Positions 15,235 to 22,124 of a stretch of DNA of 26,077 nt are shown piece by piece; position 1 is the first letter of the stretch, and each line of letters starts with the position of its first letter. A model generated the notes under the pieces. The model ran no database searches and had not been told where the DNA came from. It saw nothing but the letters and a program-made list of their open reading frames with translations. Origin of the DNA: Synergistaceae bacterium UBA5827 (GTDB lineage: Bacteria > Synergistota > Synergistia > Synergistales > 79-D21); the NCBI GenBank assembly GCA_002432945.1, contig DJHE01000013.1:1-26077 (forward strand). The letters run 5' to 3'. The translations under genes and the position numbers were made by a program.

Positions 15235-16296
15235 CTATCGCCCCAAGGCCTTGCGGACCTGGTCCTTGATTTCCTCGACCGAAGGCGTCATGCCTCCGAC
15301 GCGGCCGTACATTGAAACCGGCATATCCTTCCCGACGCCTAGGCGGACGTCCTCGATCATTTGTCCGCAGCTCATTTCGACGGTAAGGATTTGCTTCACC
15401 GACTTGGGCAGGGCCTCAAGCGGCTCGTAAGGAAAGGGGAAAAGGCTGATTGGACGGAAAAGCCCGACCTTGATGCCTTCCGCACGCAATTCGTTGATCG
15501 AGGTTCGGGCGATGCGGGCGACCGTGCCGTAGGCGGCGATGAGGATTTCCGCATCGTCGGCCAGGTAGGTTTCGTGCCTCTTTTCGTTCTTCGTCATCTC
15601 AGCATACTTGGCCTGGAGTTTCCAGTTGTGGGTCTCCAGTTCCTCGGGGTCGAGGTAGAGGCTTTTCACCAGGGCCCTGCTGCCTCGTTGCTTCATGTAT
15701 CCGACGGCCCATTCCGCAGGGTCGGGAAGTCCGTCCATGTGCGTTTCTTTGAACTCGACCGCCTCCATCATCTGCCCCATGAAACCATCGGCCAAAATCA
15801 TGACGGGACTGCGGTATTTTTCCGCCAGGTTGAAGGCGAGCATCGTCAGGTCCACCGCTTCCTGGACCGTGCTGGGAGCCAGCACCAGGAGTCGGTAATC
15901 CCCGTGTCCGCCCCCGCGGGTGGCCTGGAAATAATCGGACTGGGAGGGCAGGATGCCTCCGAGGCCCGGGCCGCCGCGCATGATGTTCATCAGGACGCAG
16001 GGGAGTTCGGCACCCGCGATGTAGCTGATTCCCTCTGACATGAGGGAAACGCCTGGGCTGGAGGAAGAAGTCATGACTCGCTTGCCCGTGCCCGCGGCGC
16101 CGAAAATCATGTTGATCGCCGCAACTTCGCTTTCTGCCTGGAGGTAGACGCCGCCAATCTCGGGAAGTTTCTTGGACATGTATTCGGGGATTTCGTTTTG
16201 CGGGGTGATCGGATATCCGAAGAAATACTTGCAACCTGCGTGGATTGCCGCTTCAGCCAGGGCCTCGTTGCCTTTCATCAGGAATCGCTTGCCCAT
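15235..16296 (-). CDS. vorB: 2-oxoacid:ferredoxin oxidoreductase, alpha subunit, VorB type
   Basis: Catalytic (pyrimidine-binding) subunit of 353 residues, resembling the family named VorB, 3-methyl-2-oxobutanoate:ferredoxin oxidoreductase. Features are FGYPITPQNEIPEYMSKKLPEIGG, LQAESEVAAINMIFGAAGTGKRVMTS, SSSPGVSLMSEGISY, and RGGPGLGGILPSQSDYFQATRGGGHGDYR. The likely substrates are 2-oxo acids from valine, leucine and isoleucine, giving branched acyl-CoA; this fits an amino-acid fermenter, but specificity is inferred from family resemblance. The ATG has GAGGTGA ahead and follows the ferredoxin gene by 16 bases. Confidence 0.92.
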   Translation of the reverse strand: MGKRFLMKGNEALAEAAIHAGCKYFFGYPITPQNEIPEYMSKKLPEIGGVYLQAESEVAAINMIFGAAGTGKRVMTSSSSPGVSLMSEGISYIAGAELPCVLMNIMRGGPGLGGILPSQSDYFQATRGGGHGDYRLLVLAPSTVQEAVDLTMLAFNLAEKYRSPVMILADGFMGQMMEAVEFKETHMDGLPDPAEWAVGYMKQRGSRALVKSLYLDPEELETHNWKLQAKYAEMTKNEKRHETYLADDAEILIAAYGTVARIARTSINELRAEGIKVGLFRPISLFPFPYEPLEALPKSVKQILTVEMSCGQMIEDVRLGVGKDMPVSMYGRVGGMTPSVEEIKDQVRKALGR

Positions 16297-16312
16297 CTGT
16301 CGTCACCTCGCT

Positions 16313-16546
16313 CTAGGCGTTGCAGGCCTTGTCGTCTTCCAGTAGGAAGACTTCCAGGACCACGTCCGGACAGGTTATCGCGCACATCTTGCAGGCGATG
16401 CACCCCTCCTTGAACTGCTCCACAGGCCGGTAACCCTTGCTGTTGATCTTGTCGGAGATCCGGAGGACCTTCATTGGACATGCTGCAACACAAAGACCGC
16501 AGCTCTTGCATCGTTCCTCGTTTACCCCGACGCGTCCCTTTGCCAT
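16313..16546 (-). CDS. 2-oxoacid oxidoreductase delta subunit, 2[4Fe-4S] ferredoxin
   Basis: A 77-residue protein with two [4Fe-4S] motifs: Cys13, 16, 19, 23 (CKSCGLCVAACP) and Cys49, 52, 55, 59 (CIACKMCAITCP). It passes electrons from the TPP subunit to soluble ferredoxin. The ATG shares one base with the TGA stop of the ATPase gene (TGATG), so translation is probably coupled. A longer frame (to 16597) would start inside that gene without a ribosome site and adds unrelated residues. Confidence 0.94.
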   Translation of the reverse strand: MAKGRVGVNEERCKSCGLCVAACPMKVLRISDKINSKGYRPVEQFKEGCIACKMCAITCPDVVLEVFLLEDDKACNA

Positions 16547-17280
16547 CACATACCACCCCTCTCCCAAGGTAATAGGATGTATCTGGAAACCGGCCAAAGG
16601 CAGACCTTTTCGCCCCTGAACCGTAGTTCCGCCTCTTCCATCGCGTCTTCGGGTACCCCCACGAAGATTATCGGCAGGTGCATCTTCAGGGCGGCTTCTT
16701 TTGCCGTCCGATAGCCCGCATAGACGTCATCGACGGTCGTTTCGGCCATGAAGTGGGCATTGCTGATGATTGCAGAAACCTTGAGACCGCTGACTCTCTC
16801 GATGGACCGGATCATGGCCTCGATTCCTTCTATGCTGGATGTTTGGGGCCTGAATGCATTGACGATTGCGACCAGGCTGTATCCCGCCTGTTCCATGCGC
16901 GGGGCGAATTGCGTCAACGCCATTGCTCCGCGGGGATCCCCGCCAATGTCGATGAGCAACCTGCCGGGGGCGTCGAATGCCCGGTCGACCTCGGGCGAGA
17001 TGGAGGGTAAATCGGACCATCGTGTTCCCTTGAACGGGAGGATCACGGACAGGCCCATCCTCTCTAGCAGCGTTGAAACTTCACGAATGCAGAAGTAGGG
17101 GTTGATGATGTCAACGTCTGCCACGGTGACCGTCTCGTCGCGTTCGAGGAAAGCCGTTGCGAGGTTGAGAAGCCACTCGGATTTGCCGGAGCCGAGGGCC
17201 CCGACAACCGCAACGACCTTCTTCCACGGAAAGTGGTCCAAATCCCTTGAAAGGCCAGCCAGTTCCTTTCCTACGGTCAT
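16546..17280 (-). CDS. P-loop ATPase of the oxidoreductase operon (MinD/CobQ-like), function unknown
   Basis: A 244-residue soluble P-loop protein. Walker A is GALGSGKS (27-34). A switch-like segment ADVDIINPYFCIRE follows (54-67), and LLIDIGGDPRG (108-118) is probably Walker B. The fold is that of the SIMIBI class (MinD, ParA, CobQ or NifH relatives). No DNA-binding or membrane part is visible. The ATG forms an ATGA overlap with the fmt stop, and its own stop overlaps the ferredoxin start by one base. It is thus fixed in position just before the oxidoreductase subunits, which suggests assembly, cluster insertion or activity control of that complex. This role is inference from place only. The upstream frame to 17322 is not needed for the fold. 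Confidence 0.85.
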   Translation of the reverse strand: MTVGKELAGLSRDLDHFPWKKVVAVVGALGSGKSEWLLNLATAFLERDETVTVADVDIINPYFCIREVSTLLERMGLSVILPFKGTRWSDLPSISPEVDRAFDAPGRLLIDIGGDPRGAMALTQFAPRMEQAGYSLVAIVNAFRPQTSSIEGIEAMIRSIERVSGLKVSAIISNAHFMAETTVDDVYAGYRTAKEAALKMHLPIIFVGVPEDAMEEAELRFRGEKVCLWPVSRYILLPWERGGM

Positions 17281-18203
17281 TCGAGAAGGTCTCCTTCTTT
17301 GACTCGGCTTCCCCTTGCCCATTCGTCTCCCCGCGTGATCTTCCTACCCTCGGGCTGCACTTCCAAAAGGATAAGGGTCCCCGTGGAGCAAGCTACGACA
17401 GGAAAGCCTTCCTCGAAGCGCACAACCTGGGCGGCGACGGGGAAATCACCTGAAACCGGGCGGGTTCTCCACACCTTGAGGCGTTTCCCTGAATGAACGC
17501 AATAAGCTCCCGGAGCGGGATTGAGGGCCCTTACCTTGTTGTGTATCCCTTCGCAGGGTTCGCTCCAGGCAATTCGCTCTTCCAGCTTATCTATCTTGGG
17601 TGCTACGGTTGAAGCGCTGTCATCTTGCGCAATGTATTCTGCATAACTCCCACAAAGACATTTTAAGCTTTTTAAAAAAATCTGGCTACCCAGAAGAGCC
17701 AAATTTTCTGTCAACTCTCCGGAGGTTGTTTCCGGGCCGACCGGAATCGACGCCTGAGCGAGGATCGGTCCCGCATCCATCGTTTCGACGAGGCGGAAAA
17801 GGGTTACGCCGGTAGTGGCCTTTCCGTCCATCAACGCCCGCTGGATCGGGGCCGCACCGCGGTAAGCGGGGAGAAGGGAGGGGTGTATGTTGAAGCAGCC
17901 CAGGCGCGGCCCGTTAAGCAAGGGATCCCGTATCAGGCGGGAAAAATCGACGACGAGGGCTAGATCGGGAGGGCTCTTGACGAGGTCCTCAAGGAGACGA
18001 GGGTCTGTAGAAGGCCTTGGGGAGTGCAGCGGTTCAAAACCGAGAAGGCGGGCCTGTTCTTCGAGGGGGGTCGGCCTTAGGGCCTTTCCTCTTCCAGCGG
18101 CGCTCGGCGGCAGGGTCACGACTCGCTCGAAGCGGAGATGGGGAGCAATCTCCCGGAAACAGAGGGCTGCAAACTCGCCCGAACCGAAGAACCAGGCTTT
18201 CAA
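17277..18203 (-). CDS. fmt: methionyl-tRNA formyltransferase
   Basis: Adds a formyl group from 10-formyl-tetrahydrofolate to initiator Met-tRNA. It has 308 residues, the normal length. Catalytic residues are Asn105 and His107 in FNIHPSLLPAYRGAAPIQ and Asp143 in TMDAGPIL. The folate-binding Rossmann domain starts with MKAWFFGSGEFA, and the C-terminal tRNA-binding domain (VRALNPAPGAYC) is complete. The start is TTG, overlapping the def stop in a TTGA arrangement, with GAAAGGAAC ahead. The segment coding for residues about 163-193 is clearly more AT-rich than the rest and holds a T7A5 run. Residues around it are those expected in the family, so the gene appears functional. Confidence 0.94.
   Translation of the reverse strand: MKAWFFGSGEFAALCFREIAPHLRFERVVTLPPSAAGRGKALRPTPLEEQARLLGFEPLHSPRPSTDPRLLEDLVKSPPDLALVVDFSRLIRDPLLNGPRLGCFNIHPSLLPAYRGAAPIQRALMDGKATTGVTLFRLVETMDAGPILAQASIPVGPETTSGELTENLALLGSQIFLKSLKCLCGSYAEYIAQDDSASTVAPKIDKLEERIAWSEPCEGIHNKVRALNPAPGAYCVHSGKRLKVWRTRPVSGDFPVAAQVVRFEEGFPVVACSTGTLILLEVQPEGRKITRGDEWARGSRVKEGDLLE
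17674..17703 (-). other. terminator-like hairpin plus T7A5 run inside fmt
   Basis: On the coding (minus) strand TGGCT pairs with AGCCA (extendable by U-G and U-A) around a 9-base loop, and seven T follow, then five A. This looks like a weak intrinsic terminator inside the coding sequence. In the fmt frame the run also reads T-TTA-AAA, the form of a -1 frameshift heptamer. Whether either has any effect is unknown. Confidence 0.4.
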
Positions 18204-18703
18204 GGGTTGTTCCTTTCTTCCCGAGCCCGCCTTAGAAGCTTCTTCCTGACGATTTCCCGTTTAAGCGGGCTGAGGTGGTCGATCATCAGGCGCCCGTCAA
18301 GATGGTCGATCTCGTGGCAGAGAGCCCTTGCCAGGAATCCTTCCGCTTCGATGGAAAAAGGTTTTCCATCGGCGTCCTGGGCTTCCACGCGAACCTTTTG
18401 CGGCCGGTGAATCTTCTCGAATATCCCGGGAAAGCTCAGGCACCCTTCATCCCCCAACTGGTCTCCCTCGGCTTGAACGACGCGGGGGTTAACGAGGATC
18501 AGGCGGTTCTCCTTCCAGAAGATCACGGACACTCGAAGGTCCACTGCCACCTGTGTCGCTGCCAGGCCGACACCGTCAAAGGCAAGCATCGTTTCCCACA
18601 GGTCGCGGATAAAGGTATTGAGGTCACGGTCGAAAACGGTCACCTCCGCGGCCGGTTTGCGTAGGGAGGGGTCCGGGTAGACGCGAACGCTGAGAAGACT
18701 CAT
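18200..18703 (-). CDS. def: peptide deformylase
   Basis: Metalloenzyme that removes the formyl group from the N-terminal methionine of new proteins. It has 167 residues from the chosen start. All three family motifs are present: GVGLAATQ (44-51), EGCLS (86-90, metal ligand Cys88) and HEIDH (130-134, ligands His130 and His134, catalytic Glu131). The start ATG at 18703 has AGGGGTGAT ahead and gives the usual MSLLSVRVYPDPSLR beginning. The longer frame to 18748 would run through the leader hairpin. It overlaps fmt by 4 bases, the classic def-fmt pair. Confidence 0.96.
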   Translation of the reverse strand: MSLLSVRVYPDPSLRKPAAEVTVFDRDLNTFIRDLWETMLAFDGVGLAATQVAVDLRVSVIFWKENRLILVNPRVVQAEGDQLGDEGCLSFPGIFEKIHRPQKVRVEAQDADGKPFSIEAEGFLARALCHEIDHLDGRLMIDHLSPLKREIVRKKLLRRAREERNNP

Positions 18704-18728
18704 CGTATCACCCCTATCGGGCAGGATC

Positions 18729-18757
18729 GCGCCGGTCGCGCACTGCACGACCGGCGC
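18729..18757 (-). promoter_or_regulatory. strong hairpin in the def leader
   Basis: A perfect 10-bp GC-rich stem (GCGCCGGTCG and its complement, 18748-18757 with 18729-18738) encloses a 9-base loop between rpsA and def. No T run follows on either strand, so it is not a usual intrinsic terminator. It may be an RNA stability or processing element, or a leader structure of the def-fmt-vor transcript. Confidence 0.5.
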
Positions 18758-18772
18758 ATTATAAGTATTATA
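18758..18772 (-). promoter_or_regulatory. tandem -10-like boxes before def
   Basis: Two perfect TATAAT hexamers lie 9 bases apart on the minus strand (18767-18772 and 18758-18763), directly upstream of the leader hairpin. Neither has a good -35 hexamer at 16-18 bases, because that place is the end of rpsA. They are in the right place for a promoter of the def-fmt-vor genes. Confidence 0.45.
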
Positions 18773-18785
18773 GGACAGTAACTGC

Positions 18786-20309
18786 CTAGGCGTCGAGCAT
18801 GTTCTTCAGGACATCCCCGATCGTCACGGAAGTGTCGTCTGGCTGGTAGGCCGGTTCATGGGACTTGCGCGATTCAGCTGCGCGCCTGGGTCGTGATTCA
18901 TCGCGACCCTTACGGTCTTCGTCGCGGTTCTTCCTTTCCTTCTCATCCTCGATTGCGCTGAGGCTGAGGCGGATGCGGCGTTCAGCAGGATTGATCTCAA
19001 GGATGCGAGCCACGATTTCCTGCCCTTCCTGGAGGACATCCCCAGGTTTCTCCACACGCTGCCGGCTCAGCTGGGAAATGTGGATCAATCCTTCGACCCC
19101 TTCCTCAAGCTGGACGAACGCGCCGAAATCGGCAAGGCGAACCACCTTGACGGGAACGTCCTGGCGAGGCTGGAAGCGCTCCTCCACTCCGTTCCAGGGA
19201 TCATTGAGCTGCTTGTAGCCAAGCCCGATCCGTTTGCGGTCCATGTCGACCTCGAGAACCTGCACTTCAACCTGCTGCCCCTTGCGGAGGACTTCCTTGG
19301 GATGCTTGATCCGGTGCCAGCTGAGGTCACCGATGTGAATGAGTCCCTCTATGCCGGGTTCGATCTCGACGAAGGCCCCAAAGTCAGTCAGGTTCGTAAC
19401 GGTACCGGTGGTCCGGTCGCCGATATGCCAGCGCTCGGAAACAGTTCCCCAGGGATCCTGCAAGGTTTGGCGGATGCTCAGGGATATCCTGTTCGTCTCC
19501 TTGTCCAGCCCCAGCACCTTGACCTTTATGGTGTCACCGCGCTTGTATTGCTCGCGCGGCTTCACGTTACGCTGCCAGGCGATCTCGCTGATGTGGACCA
19601 GGCCTTCCATGTCGTTGCCGAGAGAGACGAAAATGCCGAAGGAAGTGATGCTGCTGACGGTTCCTTCGACGACATCCCCTTCGGCGACCCTGGAGTAGAA
19701 GCTTTCACGCTGGGACTGGGCCTCACGCTCGACAAGCTCCCGGCGGGAAAGGACCAGGCGTCTCTTGCTCCGTTCCTTCTCGAGGATCTTTACGTTGAAC
19801 GTTTCGCCTACGAAACGCCCGGGATTGACTCCCCTGCCCTCCTGGGCGAGGTGGGAAATCGGAATGAACCCTTCTATGCCGCAGCAGTCTACAATCAGGC
19901 CGCCCTTGATTTTCCTAAGGCCTGATACGGAAAGGACCTCGTTCTCGGAGGACTCTTTCTCTATGCGGCTCCAACGCTCGTCGAATTCGGGCCTCCAGCG
20001 GCTGACCAAGAGCTGGGCTTCCTCGCCCTGGCCGACGTTGACGACCTGGACGCGGACCTTGTCCCCTTTTTGAGGTTCGGAGGCCTCGTCCACGAGGACG
20101 CGGTGTGTCCACTCCGAGCGGGGCAGGAATCCCTCGCACTTGTAGTTGACGTTCACCAGCCAGCCCGTTTCGGTCGAGCCGACGATCTCACCTTCAACGA
20201 CTTTCCCCTTGTGGATTTCTTCACTGAGGTAGCCGTCATACATGCTTTCCATGCTTTCCTTGTTAACGTCGTTCATTTCCTGGTTTGTGCTTCCCATTTC
20301 CTCAACCAT
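18786..20309 (-). CDS. rpsA: 30S ribosomal protein S1 (five S1 domains)
   Basis: RNA-binding protein of 507 residues that helps mRNA docking on the 30S subunit. Five S1 (OB-fold) repeats lie at about 35-105, 120-192, 208-282, 293-367 and 378-452. The last three carry the classic SFGIFV/DFGAFV and EGLIHI motifs; the first two are more diverged. A low-complexity charged tail (453-495, rich in K, R, E and D) ends in TIGDVLKNMLDA. The ATG directly follows the ispH TGA without a spacer and in the same frame; GGGGGATGG inside the end of ispH is the probable ribosome site. In several clostridia S1 and IspH are one fused polypeptide, which this arrangement recalls. Confidence 0.95.
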   Translation of the reverse strand: MVEEMGSTNQEMNDVNKESMESMYDGYLSEEIHKGKVVEGEIVGSTETGWLVNVNYKCEGFLPRSEWTHRVLVDEASEPQKGDKVRVQVVNVGQGEEAQLLVSRWRPEFDERWSRIEKESSENEVLSVSGLRKIKGGLIVDCCGIEGFIPISHLAQEGRGVNPGRFVGETFNVKILEKERSKRRLVLSRRELVEREAQSQRESFYSRVAEGDVVEGTVSSITSFGIFVSLGNDMEGLVHISEIAWQRNVKPREQYKRGDTIKVKVLGLDKETNRISLSIRQTLQDPWGTVSERWHIGDRTTGTVTNLTDFGAFVEIEPGIEGLIHIGDLSWHRIKHPKEVLRKGQQVEVQVLEVDMDRKRIGLGYKQLNDPWNGVEERFQPRQDVPVKVVRLADFGAFVQLEEGVEGLIHISQLSRQRVEKPGDVLQEGQEIVARILEINPAERRIRLSLSAIEDEKERKNRDEDRKGRDESRPRRAAESRKSHEPAYQPDDTSVTIGDVLKNMLDA

Positions 20310-21164
20310 TCAATCCATCCCCCTTGGCGACCTTGCGCTCTCGAGTGTTGAAATAAGTTGCCGGATCAGCCAGTCCGGCGTGCTTGCGCCGGCGGCGATT
20401 CCGATGTTCTCCTTTTCCCGAACCCACCCCCCTTCCAATTCTTCGTAATGCTCTATCCATAGGGTGGGTACCCCCGATTCGCGGGAAATCTCCACCAGTT
20501 TGCCTGTATTTGCGCTGTTTTTGCCGCCGATGACGATCATTCCGTCGACTCGTGGCGCGAGGTCCATGACCGCTTGCTGCCTTTCCAGCGTGGCCCCGCA
20601 GATCGTGTTGAAAATCCGCAGTTCTTCAGCGTGAGGCAAAAGGCCTGCAACCACCCTTTCAAGAAGGGCTTCTTTCTGGGTGGTCTGGCAGACAAGGCCG
20701 ACCTTTCCCTTCCCCTCATCCGGCTGGATTTCAGAGGCATTTCCCACGACACGGGCACCTTCCCCCGCATATCCCATGATGCCCTGGACTTCAGGATGAC
20801 TGGCGTCGCCCACGATGATAAGGCGGTATCCCTCCTGCCTCAGGAGGGCGGCCTTTTCCTGGACGTTGCGGACAAAGGGGCATGTCCCGTCAACGATTCG
20901 ATCTGTCCGGCGAAGCAGGGAAGCACGCACTTCGGGAGAAACGCCATGGGCTCGAATGAAAGCGGGTTGACCTGGAGGGATGTCAGCGGGATCCTCGACA
21001 ACCACGAGACCGAGTTTTTCAAGGCGTTCGATCTCCTGGGGATTATGTATGGGGCTTCCAAGTCCGTAGATCTTTCCGACGTTTTCAAGCGCGTTTTCGA
21101 GTTCGGAAATGGCTCTTCTTACACCAAAACAGAGACCCGTAGGTCTCGCCACCGTCACCTTCAA
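20310..21164 (-). CDS. ispH: 4-hydroxy-3-methylbut-2-enyl diphosphate reductase
   Basis: Last step of the MEP isoprenoid pathway; an iron-sulfur enzyme that makes IPP and DMAPP from HMBPP. It has 284 residues. The three cluster cysteines are Cys12 (GLCFGVRRA), Cys95 (DGTCPFV) and Cys189 (NTICGATLERQ). Other signatures are SPIHNPQ, IRAHG, the QTTQ motif, IGGKNSANTGKL and AGASTPDWLI. The start is TTG, forming a TTGA overlap of 4 bases with the miaA stop. The TGA stop abuts the rpsA ATG. Confidence 0.96.
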   Translation of the reverse strand: MKVTVARPTGLCFGVRRAISELENALENVGKIYGLGSPIHNPQEIERLEKLGLVVVEDPADIPPGQPAFIRAHGVSPEVRASLLRRTDRIVDGTCPFVRNVQEKAALLRQEGYRLIIVGDASHPEVQGIMGYAGEGARVVGNASEIQPDEGKGKVGLVCQTTQKEALLERVVAGLLPHAEELRIFNTICGATLERQQAVMDLAPRVDGMIVIGGKNSANTGKLVEISRESGVPTLWIEHYEELEGGWVREKENIGIAAGASTPDWLIRQLISTLESARSPRGMD

Positions 21165-22123
21165 ATCCGACCGCCTCGCTGGCTTTCCGCTATTTTACCC
21201 AGGATATCGTCTCGTAGCGACGACTTCGCTTCCGAACGAGTCATATCATACCACACGGCGGGTTCAAACTTTGAAAACCAGGTCATCTGCCTTCTGGCGA
21301 AGGCGCAACTGGTCCGAATAGTGGAATCCAGGGCCTCCTCGAGCGAGATACGCCCCCTATGAAAGGCCACAAGTTCCCTGTACCCGAGTCCCTGTATCGA
21401 CGGATAGCGCTCGTCGATGCCCTTTTCGAGAAGAGAGGCCACCTCCTCAGGAAAGCCGTTTTCGAACTGCTGGAGGGCCCGGAGGCAAATACGTTTCCGG
21501 ATCTCCTCCCTGCTTCGATTGAGCCCGATATAGAGGGTCCGTGCAGGGAAAGTCATTGGTTCGCGCGTTTGAAAAACTTCGGAAGGGGGGTGTCCGGTTA
21601 AGGCATGGATCTCCAGGGCACGGACGACGCGAACGGCATCGTTCGGGTGGATCCTGGCAGCGGTTTCCTCGTCAAGGGCCCGCAGGCGCCGGTGCATTTC
21701 CTCTTTCCCCTCGCGCCTGATCGACTCTTCCAGGCCAAGCCGAATGCCCGGGTCCGAGGGAAGGTTTGCCGTTAGGGCGCCGGAAAGGAGAGCCCTGAAG
21801 TAGAAAGGGGTTCCCCCTACAAGGAGAATGGTTTTTCCCCTGGAACAAATTCCGTCGATGGCGGTTATGGCCAGTTCGACAAAGCGGGATGCAGAGAAAC
21901 GTTCGGTGGGCTCGGCGACGTCGATGAGGTGATGCGGGATCCTTTCCCGCTCGGCCCGGGTTGCTTTGGCGGTTCCTATGTCAAGTTGCCGGTAGACCTG
22001 GCGGGAATCGACGGAAATTATCTCGGCGTTTAGGGATTCTGCCAGGTCGAGGCTGAGTTCCGTCTTGCCGACTGCGGTCGGCCCGATGATCGCCACCAGT
22101 TGGGGCAGTTCAGGGCTTGCCAT
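21161..22123 (-). CDS. miaA: tRNA dimethylallyltransferase
   Basis: Transfers the dimethylallyl group of DMAPP to A37 of tRNAs that read UNN codons. It has 320 residues. The P-loop is GPTAVGKT (14-21), then DSRQVY (39-44), GTAKAT and LVGGTPFYFRAL. The C-terminal signature is ARRQMTWFSKF. AGGAGGGA lies ahead of the ATG, one base after the mutL stop. The next gene, ispH, makes the DMAPP used by this enzyme, so precursor and use are coupled in one operon. The mutS-mutL-miaA order is widespread in bacteria. Confidence 0.96.
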   Translation of the reverse strand: MASPELPQLVAIIGPTAVGKTELSLDLAESLNAEIISVDSRQVYRQLDIGTAKATRAERERIPHHLIDVAEPTERFSASRFVELAITAIDGICSRGKTILLVGGTPFYFRALLSGALTANLPSDPGIRLGLEESIRREGKEEMHRRLRALDEETAARIHPNDAVRVVRALEIHALTGHPPSEVFQTREPMTFPARTLYIGLNRSREEIRKRICLRALQQFENGFPEEVASLLEKGIDERYPSIQGLGYRELVAFHRGRISLEEALDSTIRTSCAFARRQMTWFSKFEPAVWYDMTRSEAKSSLRDDILGKIAESQRGGRI

Positions 22124-22124
22124 C

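Noticed and set aside
19080..19925. 281-codon + strand frame inside rpsA
   Set aside because: Antisense shadow of five clear S1 domains.
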